Made by a program: the position numbers and the translations under genes | Source: Lentimicrobiaceae bacterium | GTDB lineage: Bacteria; Bacteroidota; Bacteroidia; Bacteroidales; F082 | Length of the DNA: 59,191 nt | Reading direction: 5' to 3' | Assembly (NCBI GenBank): GCA_018661505.1 | Contig: JABJIE010000018.1 | Span: 1-59,191, forward strand | The notes under the pieces: generated by a model | What the model was told of the DNA's origin: nothing | The model's input: only the letters and a program-made list of their open reading frames with translations | Database searches by the model: none | Shown here: positions 9,067 through 19,660 of the stretch, one piece after another | Layout of the letters: each line of letters opens with the position of its first letter | Position numbering within the stretch: position 1 is the stretch's first letter

Positions 9067-11808
9067 ATGGCTAAAAGCAAATTAATAAGCATAATATCCT
9101 TAGCATCCTTTATACTAGTAGCTGGGTTGTTAGTTGAATACATTAATCAACATGATTCTAGAAAAATATTTGAAGAAAAAATACTAAGTAAAGCAAAGTA
9201 TGCCGTCTTAAATAATCAGAAAATTCTCAGTGACAAAAAATCTCCTGATCAACCTGATATGGCAGCCTTCCAAGAATATTTGATGACATTTGATCCAAAA
9301 AGTGGAAATGTGCCAAAAGATAGACTTATTCAAGCATATGGTACCACTAAAATGCTTCAGGATAAAAAAACATTATCGAGAAGTATGGATGTAAGTATGA
9401 ACTGGGAAACTTCAGGATCTGATATGGGAGGGCGAACACGAGCTATTATGTTTGATCCTAATGACCCTAATAATAAAAAAGTATGGGCAGGTTCAGTCAC
9501 TGGAGGCTTGTGGTATGTTAATGACATTACAAATCCCAACGAGGAATGGGCATCCGTTAGCGATTTTTGGAGTAATTTAACAGTGAGTTGTATTACCTAT
9601 GATCCAAATAATACTCAAGTTATGTACATTGGTACGGGGGAAGCCCAAACTGCAAGAATTATTTACCGAGAATCATCAGGTCTTGGTGCAGGTATACTTA
9701 AATCAACTGATGGAGGTTCAACATGGGATTTCATGGAAAGTACCAGTAATTTTGACTACATAACAGACATTGCAATAAAAGATGAAAACGGCACAAGTGT
9801 AGTATATGCTTGTGTAGCATCTGGTTTTTATATGGGTGCTAGTCACATAAGCCAGCCATCAGACGGTGTATTCAGATCCGATGATGGAGGATCAACATGG
9901 AGTCAAGTATTACCATCAATTCCGTCTTCTACAGATAATAAACCATACACACCTTCTGATATTGAGATATCTTCTAGTGGTAGGATTTTTGTAGGAACAA
10001 TGGAAAATGTAGATGAACAGGGTGGGGCTACTGTTCTCTATTCTGATAGTGGTCTTGCTGGCACATGGAATATATATGAAGAATATCATGACATAATTTT
10101 ATCTGAGTCATATTATAAAATTCCTGCACGCACCCTTGTTGCTGCATCACCTTCTGATCCAAATGTTGTATATGTTCAGTTTGCTGCTGGATATTTTGGA
10201 AATAATAATTTTGTCTACTATCGTGGAAGATATATGGCAAAATCTATGGATGGTGGCTTGAACTGGACTGATGTCAATATTCCAGATCCAGATTGGTCAA
10301 CATTGGCTTGGCATGCATTTGTTTTAGAGGTAAGCCCCACTGACCCCAATACTGTTTTTACTGGTGGGCTTGACTTATGGAAATCATCCAACGGTGGTGA
10401 TAACTGGGATCATATTTCCGACTGGGTACTTATGTATTATGGTGGAGGTGATGATTATGTTCATGCTGATCAGCATTCAATACAATTTCAGCCTGGTTCA
10501 AGTAGTACTGCTATTTTTAGCTGTGATGGAGGGGTGTTTTTAACCAATACCGCTAACCAGTCGTATCCAGTTTTTATTGAGAGGAATCAGGGTTATAGTA
10601 CCCTGCAATTTTATTCATGTGCCATAAAACCTATCCCAGGATCTAATCAATATATTGGTGGGTTACAAGACAATGGCACTCTGTTCCATAGCGGAAACCC
10701 TCTGAGCATAAATAATATGATCGATGGAGGTGATGGTGCATATTGTTTTTGGGATCAGGATCAGTTCAATATATATATAACATCTGTATACTATAACAAC
10801 TACACGGCATGGAGTAATAATTCACAATCTTCTAATTTTGGTGGTAATTCGGGAACATTTATAAGTCCTGCAGATTATGATGACGAGGACAATATATTAT
10901 ATTCAAATGCTGTAACTTTTACAGGAGGAAATGCCAACCAGTTACTCCGCGTAAAAAACATTCCTTCAAATGTGAATGAGCAGTTAGTAGACATAGGCAC
11001 AAACTCAAATGTGCCATTTTCGCATATTAAGAACTCTAGTTATGCTCCGATTGGCACATCTACCTTGTTCGTAGGTACACAATCAGGAAAACTTTATAGG
11101 GTAATAAATGCTCATACTAATCCAGTTTCGACAGAGATAGGAAGTTCTGAATTTCCCACAGCAAATATTTCTTGCATTGCATTGGGGAATAGTGAGGATG
11201 AATTATTGGTTACATTTTCAAATTATGGGATTTCATCGGTATGGCTTACTATGGATGGTGGTGATTCGTGGATTGAGAAAGAGGCTGATCTTCCCGACAT
11301 GCCAATACGATGGGCTATTTTTCATCCTGAAAATAACGGTCAGGCTCTTTTAGCAACAGAAATTGGAATATGGTCAACAAATACCCTTCAGGAAGAAAGC
11401 ACCCTTTGGGAACCAAATTCTAATGGTATGGCTAATGTAAGGGTAGATATGTTAAAGCTTAGAAAAGGAGATAATGTTGTGCTTGCTGCTACTCATGGAC
11501 GCGGCTTATTTACAGCTGAATTTCCACTGGATATTTATGTTGGTATTAATTCATTATCAGAAGAAAAATCATTCAACATATTCCCTAATCCTGCCAATGA
11601 TGTAATAAATATATCCAGTTCAGGAGAGCATAATACTATTTTGGTAACAATCTCAGATATTAATGGTAGAAAGGTTTTTGAAACCAAGCCAGAATTAACC
11701 ACAAAATCAGTGTCCGTATACTTGCCAGGTTTGACGCCAGGGAATTACATCATAAGTGTTGAATCAGATGGTATTAAAGAACGTCAAAAATTGTTAATCA
11801 CCCGATAA
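9067..11808 (+). CDS. Secreted VPS10/BNR-repeat beta-propeller protein with T9SS sorting domain
   Basis: A 913-aa protein with an N-terminal hydrophobic signal (residues about 5-25). It has repeated Asp-box motifs such as STDGGSTW, RSDDGGSTW, SMDGGLNW and SSNGGDNW, typical of sortilin/sialidase-like propellers. The last 80 residues begin FNIFPNPANDVINIS and end in a basic tail (RQKLLITR), a type A T9SS sorting domain, so it is exported through the outer membrane and probably anchored to the surface. Related proteins are often annotated as glycosyl hydrolases, but no catalytic residues can be assigned here. It is a single-gene unit. Confidence 0.8.
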   Translation: MAKSKLISIISLASFILVAGLLVEYINQHDSRKIFEEKILSKAKYAVLNNQKILSDKKSPDQPDMAAFQEYLMTFDPKSGNVPKDRLIQAYGTTKMLQDKKTLSRSMDVSMNWETSGSDMGGRTRAIMFDPNDPNNKKVWAGSVTGGLWYVNDITNPNEEWASVSDFWSNLTVSCITYDPNNTQVMYIGTGEAQTARIIYRESSGLGAGILKSTDGGSTWDFMESTSNFDYITDIAIKDENGTSVVYACVASGFYMGASHISQPSDGVFRSDDGGSTWSQVLPSIPSSTDNKPYTPSDIEISSSGRIFVGTMENVDEQGGATVLYSDSGLAGTWNIYEEYHDIILSESYYKIPARTLVAASPSDPNVVYVQFAAGYFGNNNFVYYRGRYMAKSMDGGLNWTDVNIPDPDWSTLAWHAFVLEVSPTDPNTVFTGGLDLWKSSNGGDNWDHISDWVLMYYGGGDDYVHADQHSIQFQPGSSSTAIFSCDGGVFLTNTANQSYPVFIERNQGYSTLQFYSCAIKPIPGSNQYIGGLQDNGTLFHSGNPLSINNMIDGGDGAYCFWDQDQFNIYITSVYYNNYTAWSNNSQSSNFGGNSGTFISPADYDDEDNILYSNAVTFTGGNANQLLRVKNIPSNVNEQLVDIGTNSNVPFSHIKNSSYAPIGTSTLFVGTQSGKLYRVINAHTNPVSTEIGSSEFPTANISCIALGNSEDELLVTFSNYGISSVWLTMDGGDSWIEKEADLPDMPIRWAIFHPENNGQALLATEIGIWSTNTLQEESTLWEPNSNGMANVRVDMLKLRKGDNVVLAATHGRGLFTAEFPLDIYVGINSLSEEKSFNIFPNPANDVINISSSGEHNTILVTISDINGRKVFETKPELTTKSVSVYLPGLTPGNYIISVESDGIKERQKLLITR

Positions 11809-11840
11809 TCCTATTTTTGACTGTATCACCTTTAATTAAA

Positions 11841-11866
11841 AAAAGCTGCTTGAATGAGCAGCTTTT
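11841..11866. terminator. Bidirectional terminator
   Basis: A 10-bp stem AAAAGCTGCT / AGCAGCTTTT with loop TGAATG lies between the convergent propeller and dihydroorotate-dehydrogenase-like genes. Confidence 0.88.
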
Positions 11867-11876
11867 AACTTGTTTC

Positions 11877-12884
11877 TTATATTGGATAGTCCTTAATAAT
11901 TTTAGCTGGATTAAGCAGTATGTCAACATATTGTGCCCTTCGATATGCATAAGGGTCTTTGACATTCTTTTTACTCAGATTACCTCTAAAATCATCAAGG
12001 CTTTTATACTTTTTCTCTGCCATCCAAACTTCCATGTCTTCCAACATTTTGGTTATTTGCTGGGGTCCGTTTCTGTATATTGTGCTTACGACCTGAACGA
12101 CATCAGCACCAGCTAAAATCATTTTGATTACATCATCTGCAGTAAATATGCCTCTGCTAGCACATATGTTGGCATTTATGTTGTCATATAGTAGTCCAAC
12201 ATATCTTAAGGATAGCCTGGAATCATTTTCGGCACTTAAATTATAATTAGAGGTCAACTCTTCGGTATTTATATTTATGTCTGCATGAAAAAGCCTGTTA
12301 AATAATATCAAACCATCAATACCTTTTTTATCCATTTCATTGAATGTATATAATGGATTGGTGTAGAATGAGCTTAGTTTTACGCTTACAGGTATATTAA
12401 CAGAGGCTTTAACTTGTTCTATTGTATCTAATTCTGAGAATAAAATTGCTCTTCCTTCAAGTTCGGGATCCTTTGGGTTATTGTAAAAATTTAGTTCAAG
12501 AGCATCAGCACCTGCATCTTCTAATTTTTTTGCATACTCTTCCCATGTGTCATCATAAATTGCATTTAAACTTGCAATCAAAGGAATATTAACGGCTTTC
12601 TTAGCATCAGAAAAATTTAAAAGAAACTCTTCAGGCCCTACCTCAACATTATGCCCAAATCCAGATGCCATTTCTGCGTGCCTTTCTTTGCTCCCATCGA
12701 TGGTTTGATTAAACTGTAGGTTTTCAAGGTGAATTTGTTCTTCAAAAAGCGATTTATATACTATAGCTCCAGCTCCAGCTTCTTCTAATTTTTTTAATGT
12801 TTTGATATCAGTTGCAAGATTGCTTGCTCCTACTATAATTGGATTCTTTAATTCTATCCCTAGGTATTTGGTTGACAGGTTCAT
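11877..12884 (-). CDS. Dihydroorotate dehydrogenase-like flavoprotein
   Basis: A 335-aa TIM-barrel flavoprotein of the dihydroorotate dehydrogenase superfamily. N-terminal NPIIVGASNLA, central GADALELNFY and SVKLSSFYTNP, and the C-terminal GADVVQVVSTIYRNG phosphate-binding loop fit the family. It is divergent from nifJ. A DHOD-like gene next to pyruvate:ferredoxin oxidoreductase is a recurrent neighbourhood in bacteria, so a role linked to PFOR or redox metabolism, rather than pyrimidine synthesis, is likely (inference). The canonical pyrD active-site base cannot be assigned with confidence from sequence alone. Confidence 0.8.
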   Translation of the reverse strand: MNLSTKYLGIELKNPIIVGASNLATDIKTLKKLEEAGAGAIVYKSLFEEQIHLENLQFNQTIDGSKERHAEMASGFGHNVEVGPEEFLLNFSDAKKAVNIPLIASLNAIYDDTWEEYAKKLEDAGADALELNFYNNPKDPELEGRAILFSELDTIEQVKASVNIPVSVKLSSFYTNPLYTFNEMDKKGIDGLILFNRLFHADININTEELTSNYNLSAENDSRLSLRYVGLLYDNINANICASRGIFTADDVIKMILAGADVVQVVSTIYRNGPQQITKMLEDMEVWMAEKKYKSLDDFRGNLSKKNVKDPYAYRRAQYVDILLNPAKIIKDYPI

Positions 12885-13090
12885 TTAGTATCAAATTTTA
12901 TTTCAATTCGAGTGATGCGGTAAAATTACGATAAATTTAATTCCATTTTAAATTGCCACTATCTAAATTGATTATAAATTACACATTTTGATGTAAGTAA
13001 ATGGTAAAATAAAGGGATAAATTTCTTCAAATAAGTATTTTCGCCAATAGCCCATATGGGGTTTTGTCACACTTTCTAAAAATACAAATC

Positions 13091-16000
13091 ATGGACAGAA
13101 AGAAAAAATTTATTACTTGTGAAGGTAATTATGCAGCTGCACATATAGCTTATATGTTTAGCGAAGTTGCTGCGATTTATCCAATTACTCCATCATCAGA
13201 TATGGCAGAGTATGTAGACCAATGGGCTGCAAATGGAAGGAAGAATATTTTTGGTGAAACTGTAAAAGTTGTTGAGATGCAATCCGAAGGTGGCGCTGCT
13301 GGTGCAGTTCATGGTTCACTTCAAGCTGGAGCTCTCACCACAACCTACACTGCTTCGCAAGGGTTGTTATTGATGATACCTAATATGTATAAAATGGCAG
13401 GTGAGTTACTACCAGCAGTTTTCCATGTAAGTGCACGTAGTCTTGCCGCTCAGGCACTATCCATTTTTGGTGATCATAGTGATGTTATGAGCACACGACA
13501 AACGGGGTTTGCTATGCTTGCAACAAGCAGTGCCCAAGAGATTATGGATATTGCAGCTGTAGCTCACCTTACATCCATAAAATCAAGGATACCATTCATG
13601 CATTTCTTTGATGGTTTTCGCACGTCACATGAACTACTCAAGGTAGAAACAATGGATCAGGATGATATTGCTAATTTAATTGATTACGATCAACTTCAAA
13701 AGTTTAGGCTTAACGCTTTAAACCCCGAGAATCCGGTTACCAGAGGAACGGCTCAGAACCCTGATGTCTATTTCCAAGCTAGGGAAGCCAGCAATAAATT
13801 CTACGACGTTATCCCTGACATGGTTGAAGAGTACATGCAGGAGATTAAAAAAATTACAGGCCGAGAATATCACCCATTTACATATTATGGTGATGACAAT
13901 GCTGAGAATATTATTGTAGCAATTGGGTCAATTACAGAAGTAATAAAAGAAGTAATCGATTATAAAAATGCCAATGGAGATAAGGTTGGGTTAATAACGG
14001 TTCATCTTTACCGCCCTTTCTCGGAGAAGTATTTTATGAAAGCTTGTCCAAAATCTGTAAAAAAGATTACTGTTCTGGATAGGACAAAAGAAATTGGAGC
14101 AAATGGTGAACCTCTTTATCTTGATGTAAGAGACTTGTTCTATGGTAAAAAAAATGCACCAGTTATAGTTGGTGGTAGATATGGTTTGAGTTCAAAGGAT
14201 ACTACCCCTGCAATGATTCTATCTGTCTATAATAATTTAGAGGAGAAAGAACCTAAAAATGGTTTTACAGTAGGCATTGTTGATGATGTGACTTTTAAGT
14301 CACTTCCAATGTTACCTGAAATAAGTGTTTCTCCAAGTAGTACTTATGAAGCCAAATTTTATGGTTTAGGAGCCGACGGTACTGTTGGGGCAAATAAAAA
14401 TTCAATTAAGATTATAGGTGATTCAACCGACAAGTACTGTCAGGCTTATTTTTCCTATGATTCAAAAAAATCAGGGGGGATTACAGTAAGTCATCTTCGC
14501 TTTGGAGATAGCCCCATCAGGTCTCATTATCTTGTGGGCTCTCCAGATTTTGTAGCCTGTCATGTTCCAGCTTATCTCGAGAAATATGATATGCTAAAGG
14601 GCTTGAAGAAGGGTGGAACATTTTTATTAAATAGCGTTTGGGATGTGGATGAAACAAAAAACAGACTCCCAGATCACATGAAGAAATACCTTGCGGAAAA
14701 TGATATAACCATGTATATCATAAATGCTACAAAAATAGCTTCTGAAATAGGGTTGGGAAATCGTACTAATACAATTATGCAATCCGCATTTTTTAAAGTA
14801 TCAGAAGTAATACCATATGACGATGCGGTTGATGAAATGAATAATGCAATAAATAAAACATATGGGATAAAAGGAGAGGAGATAGTTAGTATGAACTATG
14901 CTGCTGTAGAACATGGTGGCGATGTTGAGTTGATAAAAATCCCAAAGGATTGGAAAAATATTGTAATATCAGATATCAAGGAGGATAACACATTACCAAC
15001 ATTTATTAAGGATGTGGTGGAGCCAATAAATAGTCAAAAGGGAGATTTACTTCCCGTTAGTACATTTAATGGACGTGAGGATGGTACATTCCCAAATGGA
15101 ACTGCTGCCTACGAAAAACGTGGTATTGGAACAACTGTTCCAGAATGGATTGAAGAGCATTGTATTCAGTGTAATCAATGTTCTCATGTATGCCCTCATG
15201 CTGCTATTCGTCCTTTCTTACTAACTGATGAGGAATCTTCAAAAGTTCCTGATGGAACAGCATTACTTCAAGGCGCTGGTCCAATAAAAGCATATAAATA
15301 TCGTATTCAGGTTAGTGTTCTTGATTGCACTGGTTGTGGTGTTTGTGTGGAAGTATGTCCTTCTAAAATAAAGTCGCTGGCGATGGAACCAGTGGGAACT
15401 CAATTCGATGAAATTGACAGATGGAATTATATGAATGATAAAATTGGCTATAAGGAAGATGTTGTTGACAAGATGAAGAGTGTGAAGAACAGCCAATTTG
15501 CACAACCGTTGTTTGAGTTTTCAGGAGCATGTGCTGGTTGTGGTGAGACACCGTATATAAAAACAATAACTCAATTGTTTGGAGAAAGAATGATGGTGGC
15601 AAATGCAACGGGATGTTCCTCAATTTATGGCGGTTCTGCACCTGCAACACCTTATTGCGGGCATCAAGATTCAGGAAAGGGTCCTGCATGGGCTAATTCA
15701 CTTTTTGAAGACAATGCGGAATTTGGTTTTGGAATGGCAATTGGAGTGGAAAAATTAAGAAATCGTATTTCTCTTAAAATGCAGGAAGCACTAAACGCTG
15801 ATTTTTCTTCGGAGGCCAAAACAATAATGGAAGAATGGATAAATAGTAAGGATCATGCAAATGCATCTGTTGAAACTTCTGCCAAAGTAATAGATGTGCT
15901 TAAAAAGGAAAAGAATTCATTGGCAACAGAGATATTGGACCTGAAACAGTATCTGATTAAAAAATCACAATGGATTTTTGGTGGCGATGGTTGGGCATAT

Positions 16001-16624
16001 GATATTGGATTTGGCGGATTGGATCATGTGCTTGCTTCTGGTGAAGATGTCAATGTGCTAGTAATGGATACTGAAGTCTATTCAAATACTGGAGGACAGT
16101 CGTCAAAGGCTTCTCCTACGGGTTCAGTTGCTAAGTTTGCAGCAGCAGGAAAGAAAACTAGGAAAAAAGATTTGGGTGCCATGGTAATGACATATGGGTA
16201 TGTTTATGTTGCACAGATTGCAATGGGTGCAAGCCAATCTCAGGCATTTAAAGCCATTAAAGAGGCTGAAGAATATCCTGGACCTTCATTAATAATAGCT
16301 TACTCACCTTGTATTGCCCATGGTATTAAAGGTGGCATGAGTGGAGCACAGTATGAAGAAAAATATGCTGTTGAAGCTGGATATTGGCACAATTACCGCT
16401 ATAATCCATTGGCAGAAGCCCAAGGAAAAAATCCATTTACATTGGATTCAAAAAAGCCAGATTGGCAAAAATTTCAGGAATTCCTTAATAATGAAGTAAG
16501 ATATGCATCATTAAAAAAGACATTTCCTGAGGAAGCACGGAAATTATTTGCAGAATCTGAAGAAGATGCCAAATGGAGGTACAATAATTATCTTAGACTT
16601 TCACTAATAGATTTTTCAAAATAA
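13091..16624 (+). CDS. nifJ: Pyruvate:ferredoxin (flavodoxin) oxidoreductase
   Basis: A 1177-aa single-chain PFOR, close to the usual length of about 1180. The N-terminal pyruvate-binding domain begins MDRKKKFITCEGN and carries AAIYPITPSSDMAEYVD. A central double [4Fe-4S] ferredoxin domain has CIQCNQCSHVCP and CTGCGVCVEVCP. The C-terminal TPP domain has GACAGCGETPY, NATGCSSIYG and GDGWAYDIGFGGLDHV. It converts pyruvate and CoA to acetyl-CoA, CO2 and reduced ferredoxin. The ATG at 13091 matches family N-termini; an upstream TTG is not needed. Ferredoxin made here could feed anaerobic electron transfer. Confidence 0.97.
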   Translation: MDRKKKFITCEGNYAAAHIAYMFSEVAAIYPITPSSDMAEYVDQWAANGRKNIFGETVKVVEMQSEGGAAGAVHGSLQAGALTTTYTASQGLLLMIPNMYKMAGELLPAVFHVSARSLAAQALSIFGDHSDVMSTRQTGFAMLATSSAQEIMDIAAVAHLTSIKSRIPFMHFFDGFRTSHELLKVETMDQDDIANLIDYDQLQKFRLNALNPENPVTRGTAQNPDVYFQAREASNKFYDVIPDMVEEYMQEIKKITGREYHPFTYYGDDNAENIIVAIGSITEVIKEVIDYKNANGDKVGLITVHLYRPFSEKYFMKACPKSVKKITVLDRTKEIGANGEPLYLDVRDLFYGKKNAPVIVGGRYGLSSKDTTPAMILSVYNNLEEKEPKNGFTVGIVDDVTFKSLPMLPEISVSPSSTYEAKFYGLGADGTVGANKNSIKIIGDSTDKYCQAYFSYDSKKSGGITVSHLRFGDSPIRSHYLVGSPDFVACHVPAYLEKYDMLKGLKKGGTFLLNSVWDVDETKNRLPDHMKKYLAENDITMYIINATKIASEIGLGNRTNTIMQSAFFKVSEVIPYDDAVDEMNNAINKTYGIKGEEIVSMNYAAVEHGGDVELIKIPKDWKNIVISDIKEDNTLPTFIKDVVEPINSQKGDLLPVSTFNGREDGTFPNGTAAYEKRGIGTTVPEWIEEHCIQCNQCSHVCPHAAIRPFLLTDEESSKVPDGTALLQGAGPIKAYKYRIQVSVLDCTGCGVCVEVCPSKIKSLAMEPVGTQFDEIDRWNYMNDKIGYKEDVVDKMKSVKNSQFAQPLFEFSGACAGCGETPYIKTITQLFGERMMVANATGCSSIYGGSAPATPYCGHQDSGKGPAWANSLFEDNAEFGFGMAIGVEKLRNRISLKMQEALNADFSSEAKTIMEEWINSKDHANASVETSAKVIDVLKKEKNSLATEILDLKQYLIKKSQWIFGGDGWAYDIGFGGLDHVLASGEDVNVLVMDTEVYSNTGGQSSKASPTGSVAKFAAAGKKTRKKDLGAMVMTYGYVYVAQIAMGASQSQAFKAIKEAEEYPGPSLIIAYSPCIAHGIKGGMSGAQYEEKYAVEAGYWHNYRYNPLAEAQGKNPFTLDSKKPDWQKFQEFLNNEVRYASLKKTFPEEARKLFAESEEDAKWRYNNYLRLSLIDFSK

Positions 16625-16680
16625 CTTAACATAGGCCCTTTTACAATTGGGGTTTATATAAGAGGATTGAAATTATAATT

Positions 16681-16719
16681 TAGCGCATGGGTAAATTTTA
16701 TCCTATGCGCTATTTTTTT
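16681..16719 (+). terminator. nifJ terminator
   Basis: TAGCGCATGGG pairs with TCCTATGCGCTA (one G-U pair), followed by a run of seven Ts. It sits 57 bp after the nifJ stop. Confidence 0.9.
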
Positions 16720-16777
16720 GACTAATTTAAATTCTATTTTTGAGGTTGTTATTATCTGAATTTTTTAAAATTATAAA

Positions 16778-17581
16778 ATGAATAAAATTTTATCCCATCT
16801 ACTGATGTTAACTTTTGTTGCCTCCATGAATTTGGGCTGCGACAGAGAAGTGAAACCTACAGAAACTGAGCCCAATAACGACTATATGCTTTACGCAACA
16901 CTCTTTCATCAGCAGGCTGCTGAAAACATAGCGTTGTCATACCAGGCATTCAATATTGCCAAACTTATGTTGAATAATTCACTAAGAAATGCGGCCCTCA
17001 CTAAAAAACTTGCCGTTGTTGTTGATGTTGATGAAACAGTTTTAGATAACAGCCCCTATGAAGCAAGGTGTATAATAGAAAATGTTAATTATCCTATGTA
17101 CTGGAAAGAGTGGTGTGAACAAGCATCCGCAACACCCATAGCGGGATCTGTTGACTTTTTAAAATATGCTGAATCTGTTGGGGTAGAGGTTTTTTATATA
17201 ACAAATCGCAAAGAAAAATATAGAGCTGTTACAATTAGTAATTTAAATAAGTATAATTTTCCATTTGTTGACAATGATCACCTTATGATGAGAACAAGCG
17301 AATCGAATAAGGAACCAAGAAGAGAGCTAGTTGAGAAAGATCATCATATTGTGCTTTTAATAGGCGATAATCTAGGTGATATGCTTTATGGCTTTGATGT
17401 AAGCAATAATAAAAGCCGTATTGAAATGGTGGATAGCTTAAAATCAGAGTTTGGATCCCGGTTTATAATGCTTCCCAATGCCATGTATGGCTTATGGGCT
17501 AATAACCTTGTTGGTGATAATAATGACATTAGTAAGGCAGAGAAGATACGATTGTTAAAAAGTGGACTAACATCCTTCTAA
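16778..17581 (+). CDS. 5'-nucleotidase, lipoprotein e(P4)-type acid phosphatase
   Basis: A 267-aa HAD-superfamily phosphatase of the class C/e(P4) type. HAD motif 1 is VVDVDETVLDN (about 85-95), motif 2 is FYITNR (about 145), and the acidic motif is IGDNLGDM (about 200). An N-terminal signal ends at Cys21 (SMNLGC), a loose lipobox, so lipid anchoring is likely but not certain. The enzyme should dephosphorylate nucleotides or other phosphomonoesters in the periplasm or at the outer membrane. It forms its own unit, convergent with sppA. Confidence 0.85.
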   Translation: MNKILSHLLMLTFVASMNLGCDREVKPTETEPNNDYMLYATLFHQQAAENIALSYQAFNIAKLMLNNSLRNAALTKKLAVVVDVDETVLDNSPYEARCIIENVNYPMYWKEWCEQASATPIAGSVDFLKYAESVGVEVFYITNRKEKYRAVTISNLNKYNFPFVDNDHLMMRTSESNKEPRRELVEKDHHIVLLIGDNLGDMLYGFDVSNNKSRIEMVDSLKSEFGSRFIMLPNAMYGLWANNLVGDNNDISKAEKIRLLKSGLTSF

Positions 17582-17614
17582 AAAAAAAGAGCGGTACATT
17601 AACATGCACCGCTC
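17581..17614 (-). terminator. Terminator, mainly for sppA
   Basis: GAGCGGT/ACCGCTC forms the stem. On the minus strand it is followed by eight Ts, while the plus strand lacks a T run, so it serves the minus-strand sppA transcript. It begins at the last base of the phosphatase gene. Confidence 0.75.
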
Positions 17615-17639
17615 CATAAATTGTATATTCTTTTTAAAT

Positions 17640-19418
17640 CTAATTTATTTCCATGAAATAAGGTAAGCGAGCTTGAACGCCTTTCATGCTTTTAATCGTA
17701 TGAATATTCTCATAAAATTTGTAGTACTCGCCCAATTCTTTTTTAACAATTGATTGCGATGCTTGTCCGGTTAGTTCTGCAACTAATTGCTCAATGAAAT
17801 CCTTTTTCTGAGGATATGTTGATATTCTGTAATTATCATCGAGTTCTGCTTTTTCAGCAGCATATGCTACCGCATCTTCCAAACCTCCATAACCATCAAT
17901 TAATCCAATTTTAAGAGCATCAACTCCGGACCATACACGACCTCTTGCTATGCTATCAACATATGATACATCAAGACCTCTGGTTTCTGCAACAAGTTCA
18001 GTAAAGTTGGTATATATTTTGGTAATTTCCTGATCTAATTTTTCCTGCTGGTATGGTTTGAGTGGTGCAAACAAATCAATGAAATCCGAATTTTCATTGG
18101 TCATAATATTATCCATGGTAATACCCAGTTTTTTGTTCATCATATCACCCAGATTAGGAATCACTCCAAAAACTCCGATGGATCCAGTTATTGTTGTTGG
18201 TTGAGCAAAAATATAATCCGCGTTCGTTGCTATCCAATATCCTCCCGAAGCTGCAACATTTCCCATTGAAACAATTACTGGCATTTTCTCCATTGCCAAC
18301 TCCACTTCTCTTCTGATTATTTCGGAAGCAAGTGCATCCCCACCTCCTGAATTAATCCTGAAAACAATGGCTTTAACCCTATCATTTTTGTGGGCTTTGC
18401 TTAAGGCTTTGGATGTTGTAACAGAGCCGATGTTAGTTCCATCACTTTTACCTTGAACTATTGATCCTTCAGCAAAAACAATTGCAATTTTATCACGGCC
18501 TAATTCTTTTTTTGATTTGACCTTTGCATTTGTGTATTTAGCAAAACTTACGGTTTTTAATTTATCATCTTTTTCAACACCTGTTTTTTCCTTTAATATA
18601 TCAATTAGCTCATCTCGATAGATGGCCCCATCTATAAATCCCAGCTCAAGAGCTTTTTTAGCATTGTTAACCTCAAGCTTGTCTGCGATTTTATTTAAAT
18701 CATCTATACTAATATCACGTGAATCAGAAATTGCCACTAGTAATTTGCCCCACATGGAGTTTAGAAGTGTTTGAAGTTGTTCGCGGTTTGCTTTGCTCAC
18801 ATGATCCCTCATCAGAGGTTCCACAGCACTTTTGTATTTATTGTTAGGGCCTCTTACTATTTGCATGTCAATATCAAGTTTGTCAAGTAAGTTCTTGAAA
18901 AACATAAGCTGAGCTTGTAAACCTTTAAAAAGTATCATTCCCTCTTTGTTTAGATAAATTTCATCGGCAAGACTTGCAAGGTAATAGGCTTTTTGATCAT
19001 ATCCGTTGGCATAGCTAATAATAAACTTGCCAGATTCTTTAAACTCAAGAAGTTTGTTTCTTATTTCTTCAGAAGTTGCCATTCCCGCAGGAAGAGTTTC
19101 CATATCGAGAAAAATTCCATCAATCCTTTCATCCTTTGATGCCTTATCAATATTATTGAGAATTGAATACAAACCAACTGGTCTTTTAGATTGCATTGTT
19201 ACAAAATCAAATCCTTCAAAAGGATTATCATTTCCCTGATCTTTTATTTCTGCATTCCAAGATATGTGTAATACGGAATTGTCTTTAACATTAGTTTCGT
19301 CATCTCCAGACATTGCAACAATGGAGGATATTATACCCACAAAAAGTAAAACAACAACAAATATTGTAAGTAATGTCCCTACAAAAGATGCAAACATTGA
19401 TTTGAAAAACTGCTTCAT
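17640..19418 (-). CDS. sppA: Signal peptide peptidase SppA (67K type)
   Basis: A 592-aa serine protease of family S49 with two tandem homologous halves. One N-terminal transmembrane segment (about 9-35) anchors it to the inner membrane. The catalytic dyad is predicted as Lys196 (in NNKYKSAVEP) in the first half and Ser391 (in NVAASGGYW) in the second, matching the E. coli-type enzyme. It degrades signal peptides left in the membrane after secretion. It is transcribed alone. Confidence 0.95.
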   Translation of the reverse strand: MKQFFKSMFASFVGTLLTIFVVVLLFVGIISSIVAMSGDDETNVKDNSVLHISWNAEIKDQGNDNPFEGFDFVTMQSKRPVGLYSILNNIDKASKDERIDGIFLDMETLPAGMATSEEIRNKLLEFKESGKFIISYANGYDQKAYYLASLADEIYLNKEGMILFKGLQAQLMFFKNLLDKLDIDMQIVRGPNNKYKSAVEPLMRDHVSKANREQLQTLLNSMWGKLLVAISDSRDISIDDLNKIADKLEVNNAKKALELGFIDGAIYRDELIDILKEKTGVEKDDKLKTVSFAKYTNAKVKSKKELGRDKIAIVFAEGSIVQGKSDGTNIGSVTTSKALSKAHKNDRVKAIVFRINSGGGDALASEIIRREVELAMEKMPVIVSMGNVAASGGYWIATNADYIFAQPTTITGSIGVFGVIPNLGDMMNKKLGITMDNIMTNENSDFIDLFAPLKPYQQEKLDQEITKIYTNFTELVAETRGLDVSYVDSIARGRVWSGVDALKIGLIDGYGGLEDAVAYAAEKAELDDNYRISTYPQKKDFIEQLVAELTGQASQSIVKKELGEYYKFYENIHTIKSMKGVQARLPYFMEIN

Positions 19419-19635
19419 GATAATTTTATTAAGTATTAGGATTAAAAAGAGGGTGCAATATTAGCAATATTCTGGCAATAATGACCACAGCTTCAAGCCG
19501 TTCAAATATTATTTATTGTTAATATTTCATAAATCATTATGTATAACTAAACGAATTCAATAATTATTTCATAATAATCTTCCGGATTGAGTTGGATTGT
19601 TAATAAATTGACGATTCTTAAGGAGATAGATTTCC

Positions 19636-19643
19636 TACCTTTG
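19636..19643 (+). promoter_or_regulatory. Bacteroidota -7 element upstream of folK
   Basis: TACCTTTG is an exact match to the TAnnTTTG consensus, 18 bp before the ATG. No convincing -33 TTTG is seen at the standard distance. Confidence 0.55.
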
Positions 19644-19660
19644 CAGCACAAATAATTTTG

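Noticed and set aside
9067-11808. Propeller protein as a true sialidase or xyloglucanase
   Set aside because: Only Asp-box repeats are visible; catalytic residues of those enzymes cannot be placed, so no activity is claimed.
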